A DNA stretch of 64,000 nucleotides from WLMZ01 sp037139095 (GTDB lineage Bacteria > Actinomycetota > Acidimicrobiia > Acidimicrobiales > Ilumatobacteraceae): the NCBI GenBank assembly GCA_037139095.1, contig JBAXHD010000008.1:1-64000 (forward strand). Direction: 5' to 3'. Each line of letters begins with the position of its first letter. The first letter of the stretch is position 1. The position numbers and the translations under genes were made by a program. The notes under the pieces are model-generated. The model saw only the letters and a program-made list of their open reading frames with translations. It searched no databases and had not been told where the DNA came from. Shown here piece by piece: positions 1 to 7,064 of this stretch.

Positions 1-1
1 T

Positions 2-139
2 GAAGCTGCAGTTGTTGAAGCTGCAGCTGTTGAAGCCGAGGCTGTCGTCGAGGTTGAGGCCGTCTCTGTTGATGCTGAGCCAGAGGTCGAGGTCGTCGCC
101 GCTGAGGCTGCGCTAGAGGCTCCGGCCGACCCAGCCTGA
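2..139 (+). CDS. C-terminal tail of an unknown protein (5' truncated)
   Basis: The frame is open from the window edge to a TGA at 137-139 and gives 45 residues made almost only of Ala, Glu and Val, with a few Pro, Asp and Ser. At the DNA level it starts with an imperfect tandem repeat around GAAGCTGCAG(T/C)TGTT. Such acidic Ala/Glu tails occur at the C-termini of several actinobacterial ribosomal, chaperone and secretion proteins, so the product cannot be named. A 12-bp stem hairpin follows 15 bp after the stop. Confidence 0.5.
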   Translation, partial: EAAVVEAAAVEAEAVVEVEAVSVDAEPEVEVVAAEAALEAPADPA

Positions 140-153
140 TCACACATCAGTTC

Positions 154-183
154 GCATCGTAGAGCTACTCGGCTCTACGATGC
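154..183 (+). terminator. 12-bp perfect hairpin, terminator-like
   Basis: Arms 154-165 and 172-183 are perfectly complementary (GCATCGTAGAGC and its reverse complement) with a 6-base loop. It lies after the stop of the truncated first gene and ends only 6 bp before the crotonase ATG at 190. No T-run follows, so this would be a non-canonical terminator. TACGAT (176-181) inside the 3' arm also resembles a -10 box, so the same bases may serve as promoter for a leaderless crotonase message. Confidence 0.45.
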
Positions 184-189
184 TTCACT

Positions 190-975
190 ATGTCTGACAT
201 CGTCCAGTACGAAACACAAGGCCGCATCGCGGTCATCACACTCAACCGCCCAGATGCTCGCAACGCGATCAACGGCGACGTCGCTGCCGGCCTTGAGGCT
301 GCTATCGACAAGCTCGAGGCAGATCCAACGGTGTGGGTTGGCGTTCTGCGCGCCAACACCGAAGGTCAGCAAAAGCCAGTCTTTTGCGCTGGTGCCGACC
401 TGAAGGCAATCAACTCGGGTCAAGCCGGTGGCCTCAACACCAAGCGCGGAGGCTTCGCCGGCTTTGTGTACCGCGAGCGCACCAAGCCAGTGGTCGTGGC
501 CGTCGATGGCCTCGCCACAGCGGGTGGCTGCGAGATCGTTCTTGCTGCCGACCTCGTGGTTGCCAGCACTCAGGCATCGTTTGGTCTCGCCGAGACCAAG
601 CGCAACCTCATTGCTGGCGCTGGCGGCTTGTTCCGACTCCCCCGTGCTATTGGTCAGGCTGCGGCGATGGAAGCCATCCTCACCGGTGAGCCATTTACCG
701 CACAGCGCGCCTACGACCTCGGCCTGGTGTCACGCATTACCGAGCCCGGTCAGGCCTTCGACGAAGCAATGCGCTTGGCGACCCAGATCACCAATGCCGC
801 CCCACTCGCTGTATACGCCAGCCGCAAGGTTGTGCTTGCAGCTGCCTACGAAGACGACGAGACCTTGAAGAACCTCACCAATGCTGAGTTCGCCAAGGTG
901 ATGCAGTCAGAAGACGTGAAAGAGGGTCTCACCGCCTTTATCGAAAAGCGCGCACCCAACTGGCAGGGCAAGTAA
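190..975 (+). CDS. enoyl-CoA hydratase/isomerase family (crotonase)
   Basis: This 261-residue protein has the usual crotonase length and probably hydrates or isomerises enoyl-CoA thioesters in fatty-acid or aromatic degradation. The oxyanion-hole segments are CAGADLK (66-72) and AGGCE (111-115). Both acids used by true hydratases are present, Glu115 and Glu135 (in FGLAE), followed by an AGAGG loop, so hydratase activity is plausible. It stands alone on the plus strand and converges on the GNAT gene with a 14-bp gap. The ATG at 190 has no Shine-Dalgarno sequence and lies just after a hairpin, which suggests leaderless initiation. The exact substrate cannot be read from sequence. Confidence 0.9.
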   Translation: MSDIVQYETQGRIAVITLNRPDARNAINGDVAAGLEAAIDKLEADPTVWVGVLRANTEGQQKPVFCAGADLKAINSGQAGGLNTKRGGFAGFVYRERTKPVVVAVDGLATAGGCEIVLAADLVVASTQASFGLAETKRNLIAGAGGLFRLPRAIGQAAAMEAILTGEPFTAQRAYDLGLVSRITEPGQAFDEAMRLATQITNAAPLAVYASRKVVLAAAYEDDETLKNLTNAEFAKVMQSEDVKEGLTAFIEKRAPNWQGK

Positions 976-989
976 TCACCTGCGTGGTG

Positions 990-1451
990 TCAGTCGGCGT
1001 TGCTCTGCAGCGCCTTGTACACGGTGAGTTTGCGGGCCGTGAGACCGGCCCGCTCGAACATGTTCTTCGTTTCGCGATCGCCGGGTAGGGCGACGGCTTC
1101 AATGCCGTCGAGCCCGGCGGTGCGTACCGCAGCAATGAAATGCTCAACCATTGTGTCGCCGAGCCCGAGTTCGCGCGCTTCGGCTTCGACATAGGCGTGG
1201 GTAATTAAGCCGCGGTTCTTCTCAGCCGATAGCTGCATCACGGCGTAGCTCATCACTGACTCATCGAGTGTGCCGACCACGACCACCGTGTGCGGGTCGT
1301 TGATGAGCGTATTCCAATCGGTCACCACAGGGCACTCAGCGAGCCGTAGCGCTCCGCCGCGCACGTCTTCGATGCCTTGCCGCGCCAGATGCTGGAGACG
1401 AGCAAGGTCGGTCGTGTCGTTGAGGGTTGCCCGGCGTACGACGGGGTCCAT
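990..1451 (-). CDS. GNAT-family N-acetyltransferase
   Basis: A 153-residue single-domain protein. The acetyl-CoA pyrophosphate-binding loop appears as RELGLG (93-98), matching the GNAT Q/R-x-x-G-x-G pattern, after a beta strand containing HAYVEAEA. The C-terminal part (NMFERAGL...) is the usual GNAT end motif. The acceptor is unknown. It is the last gene of a minus-strand run and starts 2 bp after the stop of the upstream small protein, so the two are almost certainly co-transcribed. Confidence 0.85.
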   Translation of the reverse strand: MDPVVRRATLNDTTDLARLQHLARQGIEDVRGGALRLAECPVVTDWNTLINDPHTVVVVGTLDESVMSYAVMQLSAEKNRGLITHAYVEAEARELGLGDTMVEHFIAAVRTAGLDGIEAVALPGDRETKNMFERAGLTARKLTVYKALQSNAD

Positions 1452-1453
1452 GC

Positions 1454-1924
1454 TCAGCGAGCCTGAAGTTGAGTGATCTTGCCCAAGATGGTGCGGCGGG
1501 CACGATTGGCTTCTTCGTGGGCGCGAACTGTTTCGAGCTCGGCTGGCGTGAGCGTGTTGAGGCGCTGCACCACTTGCGAGGCCGCCAAGCTGTCGTAGCC
1601 ATCGATGGGTAGGTCTGCAACGGACGTGTTGCGTGCAGAACTTGGCGCAATGTCGAGAACCGGAAGAATATCGATGACCTGCGCAGCGGCGGGGGTGGTC
1701 GTGCGTGAGGCTTCGGCAGCGCGCATGCGTCGCTTGAACTCGTTCGAGCCTTGCTTCACAGCCATCTTGCCGATGAAGCGAGCCAGCGTTATCTGATTAT
1801 CGACTCGTGTCTTACCAGCGCTAATGAGTTCAGGAAGCTCGCGCTGAGCCAACGTGATCAGACCCACGGGTGCGTACACCACGAGATCGACCACGTGGCC
1901 AAGCGGAGTCTTCCCGGCTGCCAT
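1454..1924 (-). CDS. conserved small protein, possible lipid-droplet/membrane-associated type
   Basis: The 156-residue product starts with MAAGKTPLGH. The ATG at 1924 is chosen because it follows the stop of the upstream DUF4193 gene by 7 bp; a longer open frame upstream runs antisense-like through that gene. The N-terminal half contains an amphipathic stretch (VVDLVVYAPVGLITLAQREL) followed by a basic segment; the middle is Ala/Thr-rich. The C-terminal quarter is helical and ends with a charged stretch resembling a short coiled coil. It loosely resembles actinobacterial lipid-droplet-associated proteins, but I cannot assign a family with confidence. Confidence 0.7.
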   Translation of the reverse strand: MAAGKTPLGHVVDLVVYAPVGLITLAQRELPELISAGKTRVDNQITLARFIGKMAVKQGSNEFKRRMRAAEASRTTTPAAAQVIDILPVLDIAPSSARNTSVADLPIDGYDSLAASQVVQRLNTLTPAELETVRAHEEANRARRTILGKITQLQAR

Positions 1925-1931
1925 GAGGTGG

Positions 1932-2420
1932 CTACTTCTTCTTCGGCTTGGTGAGCAACGGACAGTCGTCGTCGCCGATTGGGCAATTCGGGGCACCGTT
2001 GCGAACGAGCAGGAAACAGCTTGGGCAGAGACGTTCGTCGGAGCGCTTTGGCTGCAAGCGATCGGACGACTCGGAGCGATCTTCGGGCTCTTCATCTTCG
2101 TCTTCGTCACTGTCGTCGGTGGCGACGAGGCGGTCTTTGAGAATGGTGTCAAGGTCTGCCTCGACATCGTCGGGTGCAAGCATGTCGTCGTCGTCGTCGT
2201 CGTCGGTGGACACAGTGCGTCGCACTGGACCATCGGTGTCGTCTTCGTCTTCTTCGGTCTCATCGGCGAACTCGTCGTCGATGACTGCGAACTCATCGTC
2301 GCCGTCAAGTTCTTCTTCGCTGAGTTCGTCTGGGTCGACGTCGTCGGCTTCGTCTGCTTCTTCGGTCTCAGGTTCTACGATTTCGTCTTCTGGGTCGATC
2401 ATGTCGTCATCGTCAGCCAT
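1932..2420 (-). CDS. DUF4193-like acidic protein with C-terminal zinc-ribbon
   Basis: The first ~115 of 162 residues are extremely rich in Asp and Glu, including a run of seven Asp encoded by (GTC)n on the plus strand near 2180-2200. The last 35 residues hold a compact Cys cluster beginning CPSCFL, with further Cys in NCPIGDDDC, ending in a basic KPKKK. This layout, acidic linker plus CPSCFLL-type ribbon, resembles the actinobacterial DUF4193 family of unknown function. A good Shine-Dalgarno (GAGGAG) precedes the ATG at 2420. The 130-bp gap upstream (2421-2550) probably holds its promoter; I see no RNA gene there. Confidence 0.75.
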   Translation of the reverse strand: MADDDDMIDPEDEIVEPETEEADEADDVDPDELSEEELDGDDEFAVIDDEFADETEEDEDDTDGPVRRTVSTDDDDDDDMLAPDDVEADLDTILKDRLVATDDSDEDEDEEPEDRSESSDRLQPKRSDERLCPSCFLLVRNGAPNCPIGDDDCPLLTKPKKK

Positions 2421-2550
2421 ATTGTCTCCTCATTCAAACCCCCGCGCGGGCGGCGAGCATACGTGTGTTGTTCCCAGTACTTCTCGCACAACCTCAGTGA
2501 CACCGGTCACAAATGCAGAAACCCTCTGGCTGCGGCAAATTGGCGGCAGT

Positions 2551-4161
2551 CTAGGTCTGCTGGCGGCGCTTCTCGGCGCGTCGCTCTGACTCGAGGCGTT
2601 CCAGTTCTGGAACCTCTTGAGTCATGTGCGACATCGCCTCGGCCACGGCGTGGTGCCCGGCCTTCTCGGCGATGAGTCGGTGCATCTCGAGTGCCACGCG
2701 ACGGTATGCCGGGTGGCCTTGTGGTGATGAGCGAAGTTCGAGCATGTGCATTGCCTCGCGGGCATTGAACTGCATCGAGTAGCGAATTCTGTACGCCATC
2801 GAGACGGCGTAGCTGGCCTGGTGTGGGAAGTCGTGACGCAGCGCGTCGTAGAGCGCTGCTGAGCGCGACATCGCGTCGTCGAACACCTCGGTCATGCCCG
2901 CGCCGTCGACAACATCGGGCCGCACGTAGCCGTGGTTTGGCGTGAGCGGCTGCCAATCGATGGTGAGCATGCGATGGCGTTGGAGGTCTCGGAACGCTCC
3001 GTAATCGCTGACCACGTCGAAGCGGTAGTCGATGCGTTCGAATGCGCGGCCGGGACGATGGCGGCGGTTCTCGCGCTCGCCGACGTAGGCGCGCACCAGC
3101 GCAATTCGTTCGTCGGCGCCAAGCTTTTTGACCCGCTCAAGAATTTGCGACTCGGGCAAGTTGGTATGCGGGTAGCAGATGGCTGCGAGCAGCTTGTCTT
3201 CGGCTTCGGGATCCCAGTCGAGCAGTTCGACCGAAGCGGCTGGCTCTACGGGTGTGCCGCCGAAGATGCCATCGACGAGTTCGGCGGTTCGGTCGCGGGT
3301 GCTGATCATGTATTCGCTCCAGCGACCACCGCGATCGGGTAGATCGACGCGGCGCAAAAAGCTAGGGATGACCTTGCGCAGCTCGTGCAGCATGAGCTCG
3401 GCGTAATGCTGAGCCTCAGGCAGCGGATGCGACTTCATGCGCAGCAGCAGCATCTCAAACGCCTGGCCGGTGCCGTAGATACCGACGTTGCTGAGCGACG
3501 CTGCCGGCAGCACGCCGCGTACGGCATCGAGACCCTTGGCTCGGGTGGCTTGGCGATAGATGAAATCGCTGTCGTCGGCACCGCGTGGCACCGTAGCCCG
3601 AACGTGCTCGGTGACTTTGTTGATGAGCAGGCTGTACGAGTCGAACATGCGGTCCATGTCGCCCACGTAGCGAGTGCCGAAGGGACTGTTGAGCACCGCG
3701 GGGTCACGGTAGAACCGGTAGCGGCCGCCAAGACGCGAGTCATACGCGATGTAGCGAGTGCTCTGCTCGAGGTAGCTCATCAGGCGGCCCCACTCGAGCA
3801 CCTTGGTCAAGATGTTTGAAGCCTGTTCGCATGCAAGGTGAACACCGCCGAGCTGAGCGACTGAGTCGTCGCCATACTCGAAGAAGACTTTTTCGTAGAG
3901 CTCTTCGGCTCGTTCGAGGCCGATCGTTGCATCGACCGTTTGGTCTCCGCTGATGTCGAGGTCACCGACGAACTCGTCGAGGAACAACCGCCGCAGGCTC
4001 TTCGGGCTGCGGCTGTATCGGGCAAACAACGCGCCCTTCACCACTTCGGGCAGATTCACGAGCGCGAAAACTGGGCCGTCGAGGTTGGAGAAATAGCGAC
4101 GGAGTACGTCGCTTTCTTCGCTAGAGAATTCTTCGGGGACGTAGACCGTCACGAGTGTCAA
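2551..4161 (-). CDS. tandem-domain ThyX-like (FAD-dependent thymidylate synthase family) protein
   Basis: 536 residues, about twice a normal ThyX (~220-250). Two ThyX-like halves are visible. The N-half has WGRLMSYLEQSTRY (124-137), which aligns to the ThyX signature R-H-R-x-x-S-x-N-E-x-S-x-R-Y but lacks the first RH and the Asn. The C-half has RHR (395-397) followed by a degenerate continuation (MLTIDWQPLTP). Each half also has the ThyX end motif around 239-258 (LLRMKSHPLPEAQ) and 475-490. The protein may still bind FAD/dUMP across the pseudo-dimer or may have a new role. The start is a TTG at 4161; a GTG at 4152 is the alternative. It follows the M20 gene by 55 bp. Confidence 0.8.
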   Translation of the reverse strand: MTLVTVYVPEEFSSEESDVLRRYFSNLDGPVFALVNLPEVVKGALFARYSRSPKSLRRLFLDEFVGDLDISGDQTVDATIGLERAEELYEKVFFEYGDDSVAQLGGVHLACEQASNILTKVLEWGRLMSYLEQSTRYIAYDSRLGGRYRFYRDPAVLNSPFGTRYVGDMDRMFDSYSLLINKVTEHVRATVPRGADDSDFIYRQATRAKGLDAVRGVLPAASLSNVGIYGTGQAFEMLLLRMKSHPLPEAQHYAELMLHELRKVIPSFLRRVDLPDRGGRWSEYMISTRDRTAELVDGIFGGTPVEPAASVELLDWDPEAEDKLLAAICYPHTNLPESQILERVKKLGADERIALVRAYVGERENRRHRPGRAFERIDYRFDVVSDYGAFRDLQRHRMLTIDWQPLTPNHGYVRPDVVDGAGMTEVFDDAMSRSAALYDALRHDFPHQASYAVSMAYRIRYSMQFNAREAMHMLELRSSPQGHPAYRRVALEMHRLIAEKAGHHAVAEAMSHMTQEVPELERLESERRAEKRRQQT

Positions 4162-4216
4162 CTCTACGGGTGCGGCAGGGCCAGAAATGGTATTGCGCGC
4201 CCGCTGTGAGCAGGAC

Positions 4217-5419
4217 TTAGAGAACTTCGACGTTCGTTGGTCGGCGACTGAAGGCCTCTTTGGTGTTGATCATGAGGTCGGGATCGCACCACAGGTCGAT
4301 CACGGTCATGGCCATTGCCTTGGCAGCATCGATGAGCGCTCGCTTCGCAAGCGGACTGATTGCCCAGCGTGCAAAGTCGACGGTGTGAATCGCGACTCCG
4401 TCGGGAGCGGTCTTGATCATTGGATGAATCGACGGGACGAGGTAGCTCACGTTGCCCATGTCGGTAGAGCCAACGACGCGTCGGCCGAGCGCGGTGGGGT
4501 CGACAACTACTCTGCCGAGGCGACCTGAGTTGGCCACATATGAAGCGACCATCGGGCCATTGTCGATCATGTCGGCATAGGTAAGGGTGTTCCATGTGCT
4601 CGACGTGGTGCAGCCACATGCAGCCGCTGCTCCCCCGAAGCACTGCAGCACTCGGTTCTTGAGCGGTTGCAGCGAGGCGATGGTTTGCGAGCGGACGATC
4701 CAGTTCATTTCGGTCTCGGCCGGCACGATGTTGGCCTTGTCGCCGCCCTTGGTGAAGATGCCATGAATGCGTTCGTTGGGTCCGATGTGCTGTCGCAGCG
4801 CCGCCACGTTCATGTAACCAAGCACCGCAGCATCGAGAGCGTTGCGGCCCTCGTGCGGAGCGGCGGCGGCGTGGGCCGCTTTGCCGTGGAACTCGACATC
4901 TACGGTTTGCAAGGCAATCGTGTCCATCCGGATCAGATCGGCATCGGCGGGATGAACCATCATCGCGGCGTCGACACCAGCGAACGCTCCGTTGCGCGCC
5001 ATAACAATCTTGCCGCCGCCGCCTTCTTCGGCCGGCGTACCCATGATGCGCAGGCGGCCGCCGGCGCGCTGAGCGACGGTTGCTGCGGCGAGACCGGCGC
5101 CAAGCCCCGCTGTAGCGATGATGTTGTGACCACACGCGTGGCCAATGGCGGGCAGCGCGTCGTACTCGCACAGCACGGCAATGTCGTAACCGGTGTCGCC
5201 AGCGCGAGCCTCGAAGCCGGTGGCGACGCCATACGCATGGCGCTGGGTGGGTAGACCTGCCTGCTCGAGCAGATCGGTGAGCAAGTCGTGCGCGTAATGC
5301 TCTTCGAAGTTGAGTTCGGGATGGGCATGAATGTCTTCGCTGGCCTTGAGTAACTGTGGGGCGAGTCGATCGACCTCGGCACAAACAGCATCCTTCAGGC
5401 TCTCTATGTCATTGTTCAT
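4217..5419 (-). CDS. M20 family amidohydrolase (ACY1L2/AbgB-like peptidase)
   Basis: A 400-residue cytosolic metallo-amidohydrolase of the M20D type, which removes acyl or aminobenzoyl groups from amino acids or dipeptides. Visible motifs are HPELNFEE (33-40), GHACGHN (93-99) with the metal Cys/His, the Glu pair in PAEEGGGG (129-136), His156 in MMVHP, and a C-terminal SIHP metal ligand. The start overlaps the end of the dehydrogenase gene by 11 bp and has AGGAG about 7 bases upstream, so it is translationally coupled. The physiological substrate is not evident. Confidence 0.87.
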   Translation of the reverse strand: MNNDIESLKDAVCAEVDRLAPQLLKASEDIHAHPELNFEEHYAHDLLTDLLEQAGLPTQRHAYGVATGFEARAGDTGYDIAVLCEYDALPAIGHACGHNIIATAGLGAGLAAATVAQRAGGRLRIMGTPAEEGGGGKIVMARNGAFAGVDAAMMVHPADADLIRMDTIALQTVDVEFHGKAAHAAAAPHEGRNALDAAVLGYMNVAALRQHIGPNERIHGIFTKGGDKANIVPAETEMNWIVRSQTIASLQPLKNRVLQCFGGAAAACGCTTSSTWNTLTYADMIDNGPMVASYVANSGRLGRVVVDPTALGRRVVGSTDMGNVSYLVPSIHPMIKTAPDGVAIHTVDFARWAISPLAKRALIDAAKAMAMTVIDLWCDPDLMINTKEAFSRRPTNVEVL

Positions 5420-6416
5420 TCATTGCTCCTTGGCGATGATGTAGCACAATTTTTCCGAACTGGTCGCCTGCTTCAAGTCGATGCAAGGCCTGTTCGTAGT
5501 TGGCGAGATCGTACGTGGTATCGACCCTGACCGGCAGGCCAGCGCCCACAAGCCGAGTTACCTCGTCGAACTCTTGATAGCTCCCCAACGTTGAACCGAT
5601 GATTTCGTACTGCTTGAAAAACAGTCGGGGCATCGTGATTTCAACCTTTGGGCCACTGGTGCTGCCGCAGACGACAAGCCGTCCGCCGGGCTTCAGCGAG
5701 CGCACCGATTGATTCCATGTGGCTGGACCAACGCTTTCGATGACAACGTCGGCCTGTACGGGCCATGACTCGGCGGCCGAGTCGTAGACGGACTGGGCTC
5801 CCATGCTGAGGGCTTCGGCGCGCTTGGCTTCGCTACGACTGGTTGCCACGACCTCGGCGCCCATGTGGCGGGCCAATGCCACGGCGGCACAAGAAACGCC
5901 AGAGCCAACGCCCACCACCAAGCAGGTTTCTCCGGCCTGCAGTCGGCCCCGCTTCAGCATGCGGTAGGCCGTGAGATATGCCAACGGGTACGCCGCACAC
6001 TCGGCCCATGACCGGCCGTTGGGTCGGGCCACTACGTTGCGCGCGGGCGCTTGGGCAAAGGTGGCGTGCCCACCCCAGCAGTGTTCGCCATAGATGCGAA
6101 AACCTGGCCCCATCGGGCTGTTGTTGCCCCACGTGACGATGTCGTCAACGGGTGAGACACCGGGGTTGATCACTACTTCGTCGCCGACGGCCACATTGGT
6201 GACCCGCGCGCCAATCTCGCTGACGATGCCAGCCACATCGCAGCCGGGCACATGCGGAAGGTGAGGTCGAGGCGTGCCGCGTGTGACCCATAGATCCATA
6301 TGGTTCAGTGCGCTGGCAACAACCTCAATACGTACTTCGTCGTCGGCAAGATCGGGTAAATCGATCTCGCCCCAGCGGTAATTGCCTGGTGATGTATCGA
6401 GTATCCATGCGTGCAT
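5409..6416 (-). CDS. zinc-type alcohol dehydrogenase / quinone oxidoreductase (MDR superfamily)
   Basis: 335 residues with the GroES-like N-terminal domain (ALNHMDLWVTRG at 36-47, PGCDVAG at 57-63) and a Rossmann domain whose nucleotide loop is VVGVGSGV (167-174). Asn38 takes the place of the catalytic zinc Cys of classical alcohol dehydrogenases, as in quinone-oxidoreductase-like MDRs, so an NAD(P)H-dependent reductase without catalytic zinc is likely. It is 24 bp downstream of the YegS-C-like gene and overlaps the M20 gene. Confidence 0.85.
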   Translation of the reverse strand: MHAWILDTSPGNYRWGEIDLPDLADDEVRIEVVASALNHMDLWVTRGTPRPHLPHVPGCDVAGIVSEIGARVTNVAVGDEVVINPGVSPVDDIVTWGNNSPMGPGFRIYGEHCWGGHATFAQAPARNVVARPNGRSWAECAAYPLAYLTAYRMLKRGRLQAGETCLVVGVGSGVSCAAVALARHMGAEVVATSRSEAKRAEALSMGAQSVYDSAAESWPVQADVVIESVGPATWNQSVRSLKPGGRLVVCGSTSGPKVEITMPRLFFKQYEIIGSTLGSYQEFDEVTRLVGAGLPVRVDTTYDLANYEQALHRLEAGDQFGKIVLHHRQGAMNEQ

Positions 6417-6440
6417 CGTTCGACCGTAGCCGAAGTGATT

Positions 6441-7064
6441 TCACACCACAGCGACGAAGGCATCGGGTTCGACGGTGATTGTTATTCGGCGAGCGCTTCC
6501 CCATCGCTGACCATCGAGCCACAGAGGCGTCTTGCCTGGCAGGTCGAGTACGACGCTTGCCACTTGGCGAGTTGTGATCAGGGGATGCGGAACGTGAGTG
6601 CCGAGTGGAAGGCGCGATCGTGCCAACCAGCGCTGCTGAAGGTTCATTGTTGAGGGCGCTGTAACAAGGTCGACGAGGCCGTCGTTGGGGTGGCATCGTG
6701 GCGCGACATCCCACGTGTTGATGAACTGAGCGTTCATGGCTGCAACGATCTGACCGCGCCACCAAGAGTGCCGCGCCACCAGGTGCGCAGCGAACCAACC
6801 TTCGCGTGAGTCATCGGTGACCACGCGCACAAGGTCGATAGGGAGATGTGGCACGGGCTCGCCAGAGGTAAATCGGGATGGCTGCGCGCTGCCGCCAAGT
6901 GTGCGCATCAGATCGCCGCCGAGCAGACCCACCGTGGCGATATCGCCGCCACCCTTGCGGGCAGTCTCGACGAGCGCGCGTAACTCTGCATTCGAGGACA
7001 CAGTGACCATCGCTGTTGAGGCGACAGCAAGCGAACCCCATTCTTGGCCCTTGCGGATGGTCAT
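6441..7064 (-). CDS. orphan protein resembling the C-terminal domain of YegS/diacylglycerol kinase
   Basis: 207 residues with no kinase catalytic (GGDGT) motif. The last 35 residues (PLWLDGQRWG... ITITVEPDAF) look like the terminal beta-sandwich of lipid kinases of the YegS/DagK type, where a conserved LDGE precedes the final strands. The centre has an FxNTWDVAPR segment. The ATG overlaps the stop of the upstream helicase gene by 4 bp. It may be a remnant or stand-alone lipid-binding domain; function unknown. Confidence 0.65.
   Translation of the reverse strand: MTIRKGQEWGSLAVASTAMVTVSSNAELRALVETARKGGGDIATVGLLGGDLMRTLGGSAQPSRFTSGEPVPHLPIDLVRVVTDDSREGWFAAHLVARHSWWRGQIVAAMNAQFINTWDVAPRCHPNDGLVDLVTAPSTMNLQQRWLARSRLPLGTHVPHPLITTRQVASVVLDLPGKTPLWLDGQRWGSARRITITVEPDAFVAVV

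Noticed and set aside
977..989. CACC-TGCGT-GGTG hairpin between the convergent crotonase and GNAT genes
   Set aside because: Only a 4-bp stem; expected by chance.
1056..1065. GAACATGTTC palindrome resembling a LexA site
   Set aside because: The half-sites are spaced 2 bp instead of 4 and it lies inside the GNAT coding sequence.
2101..2350. Long plus-strand open frames rich in Ser or Val opposite the DUF4193 gene
   Set aside because: They are the complement of Asp/Glu-rich codons; the minus-strand frame has a ribosome site and a Cys cluster.
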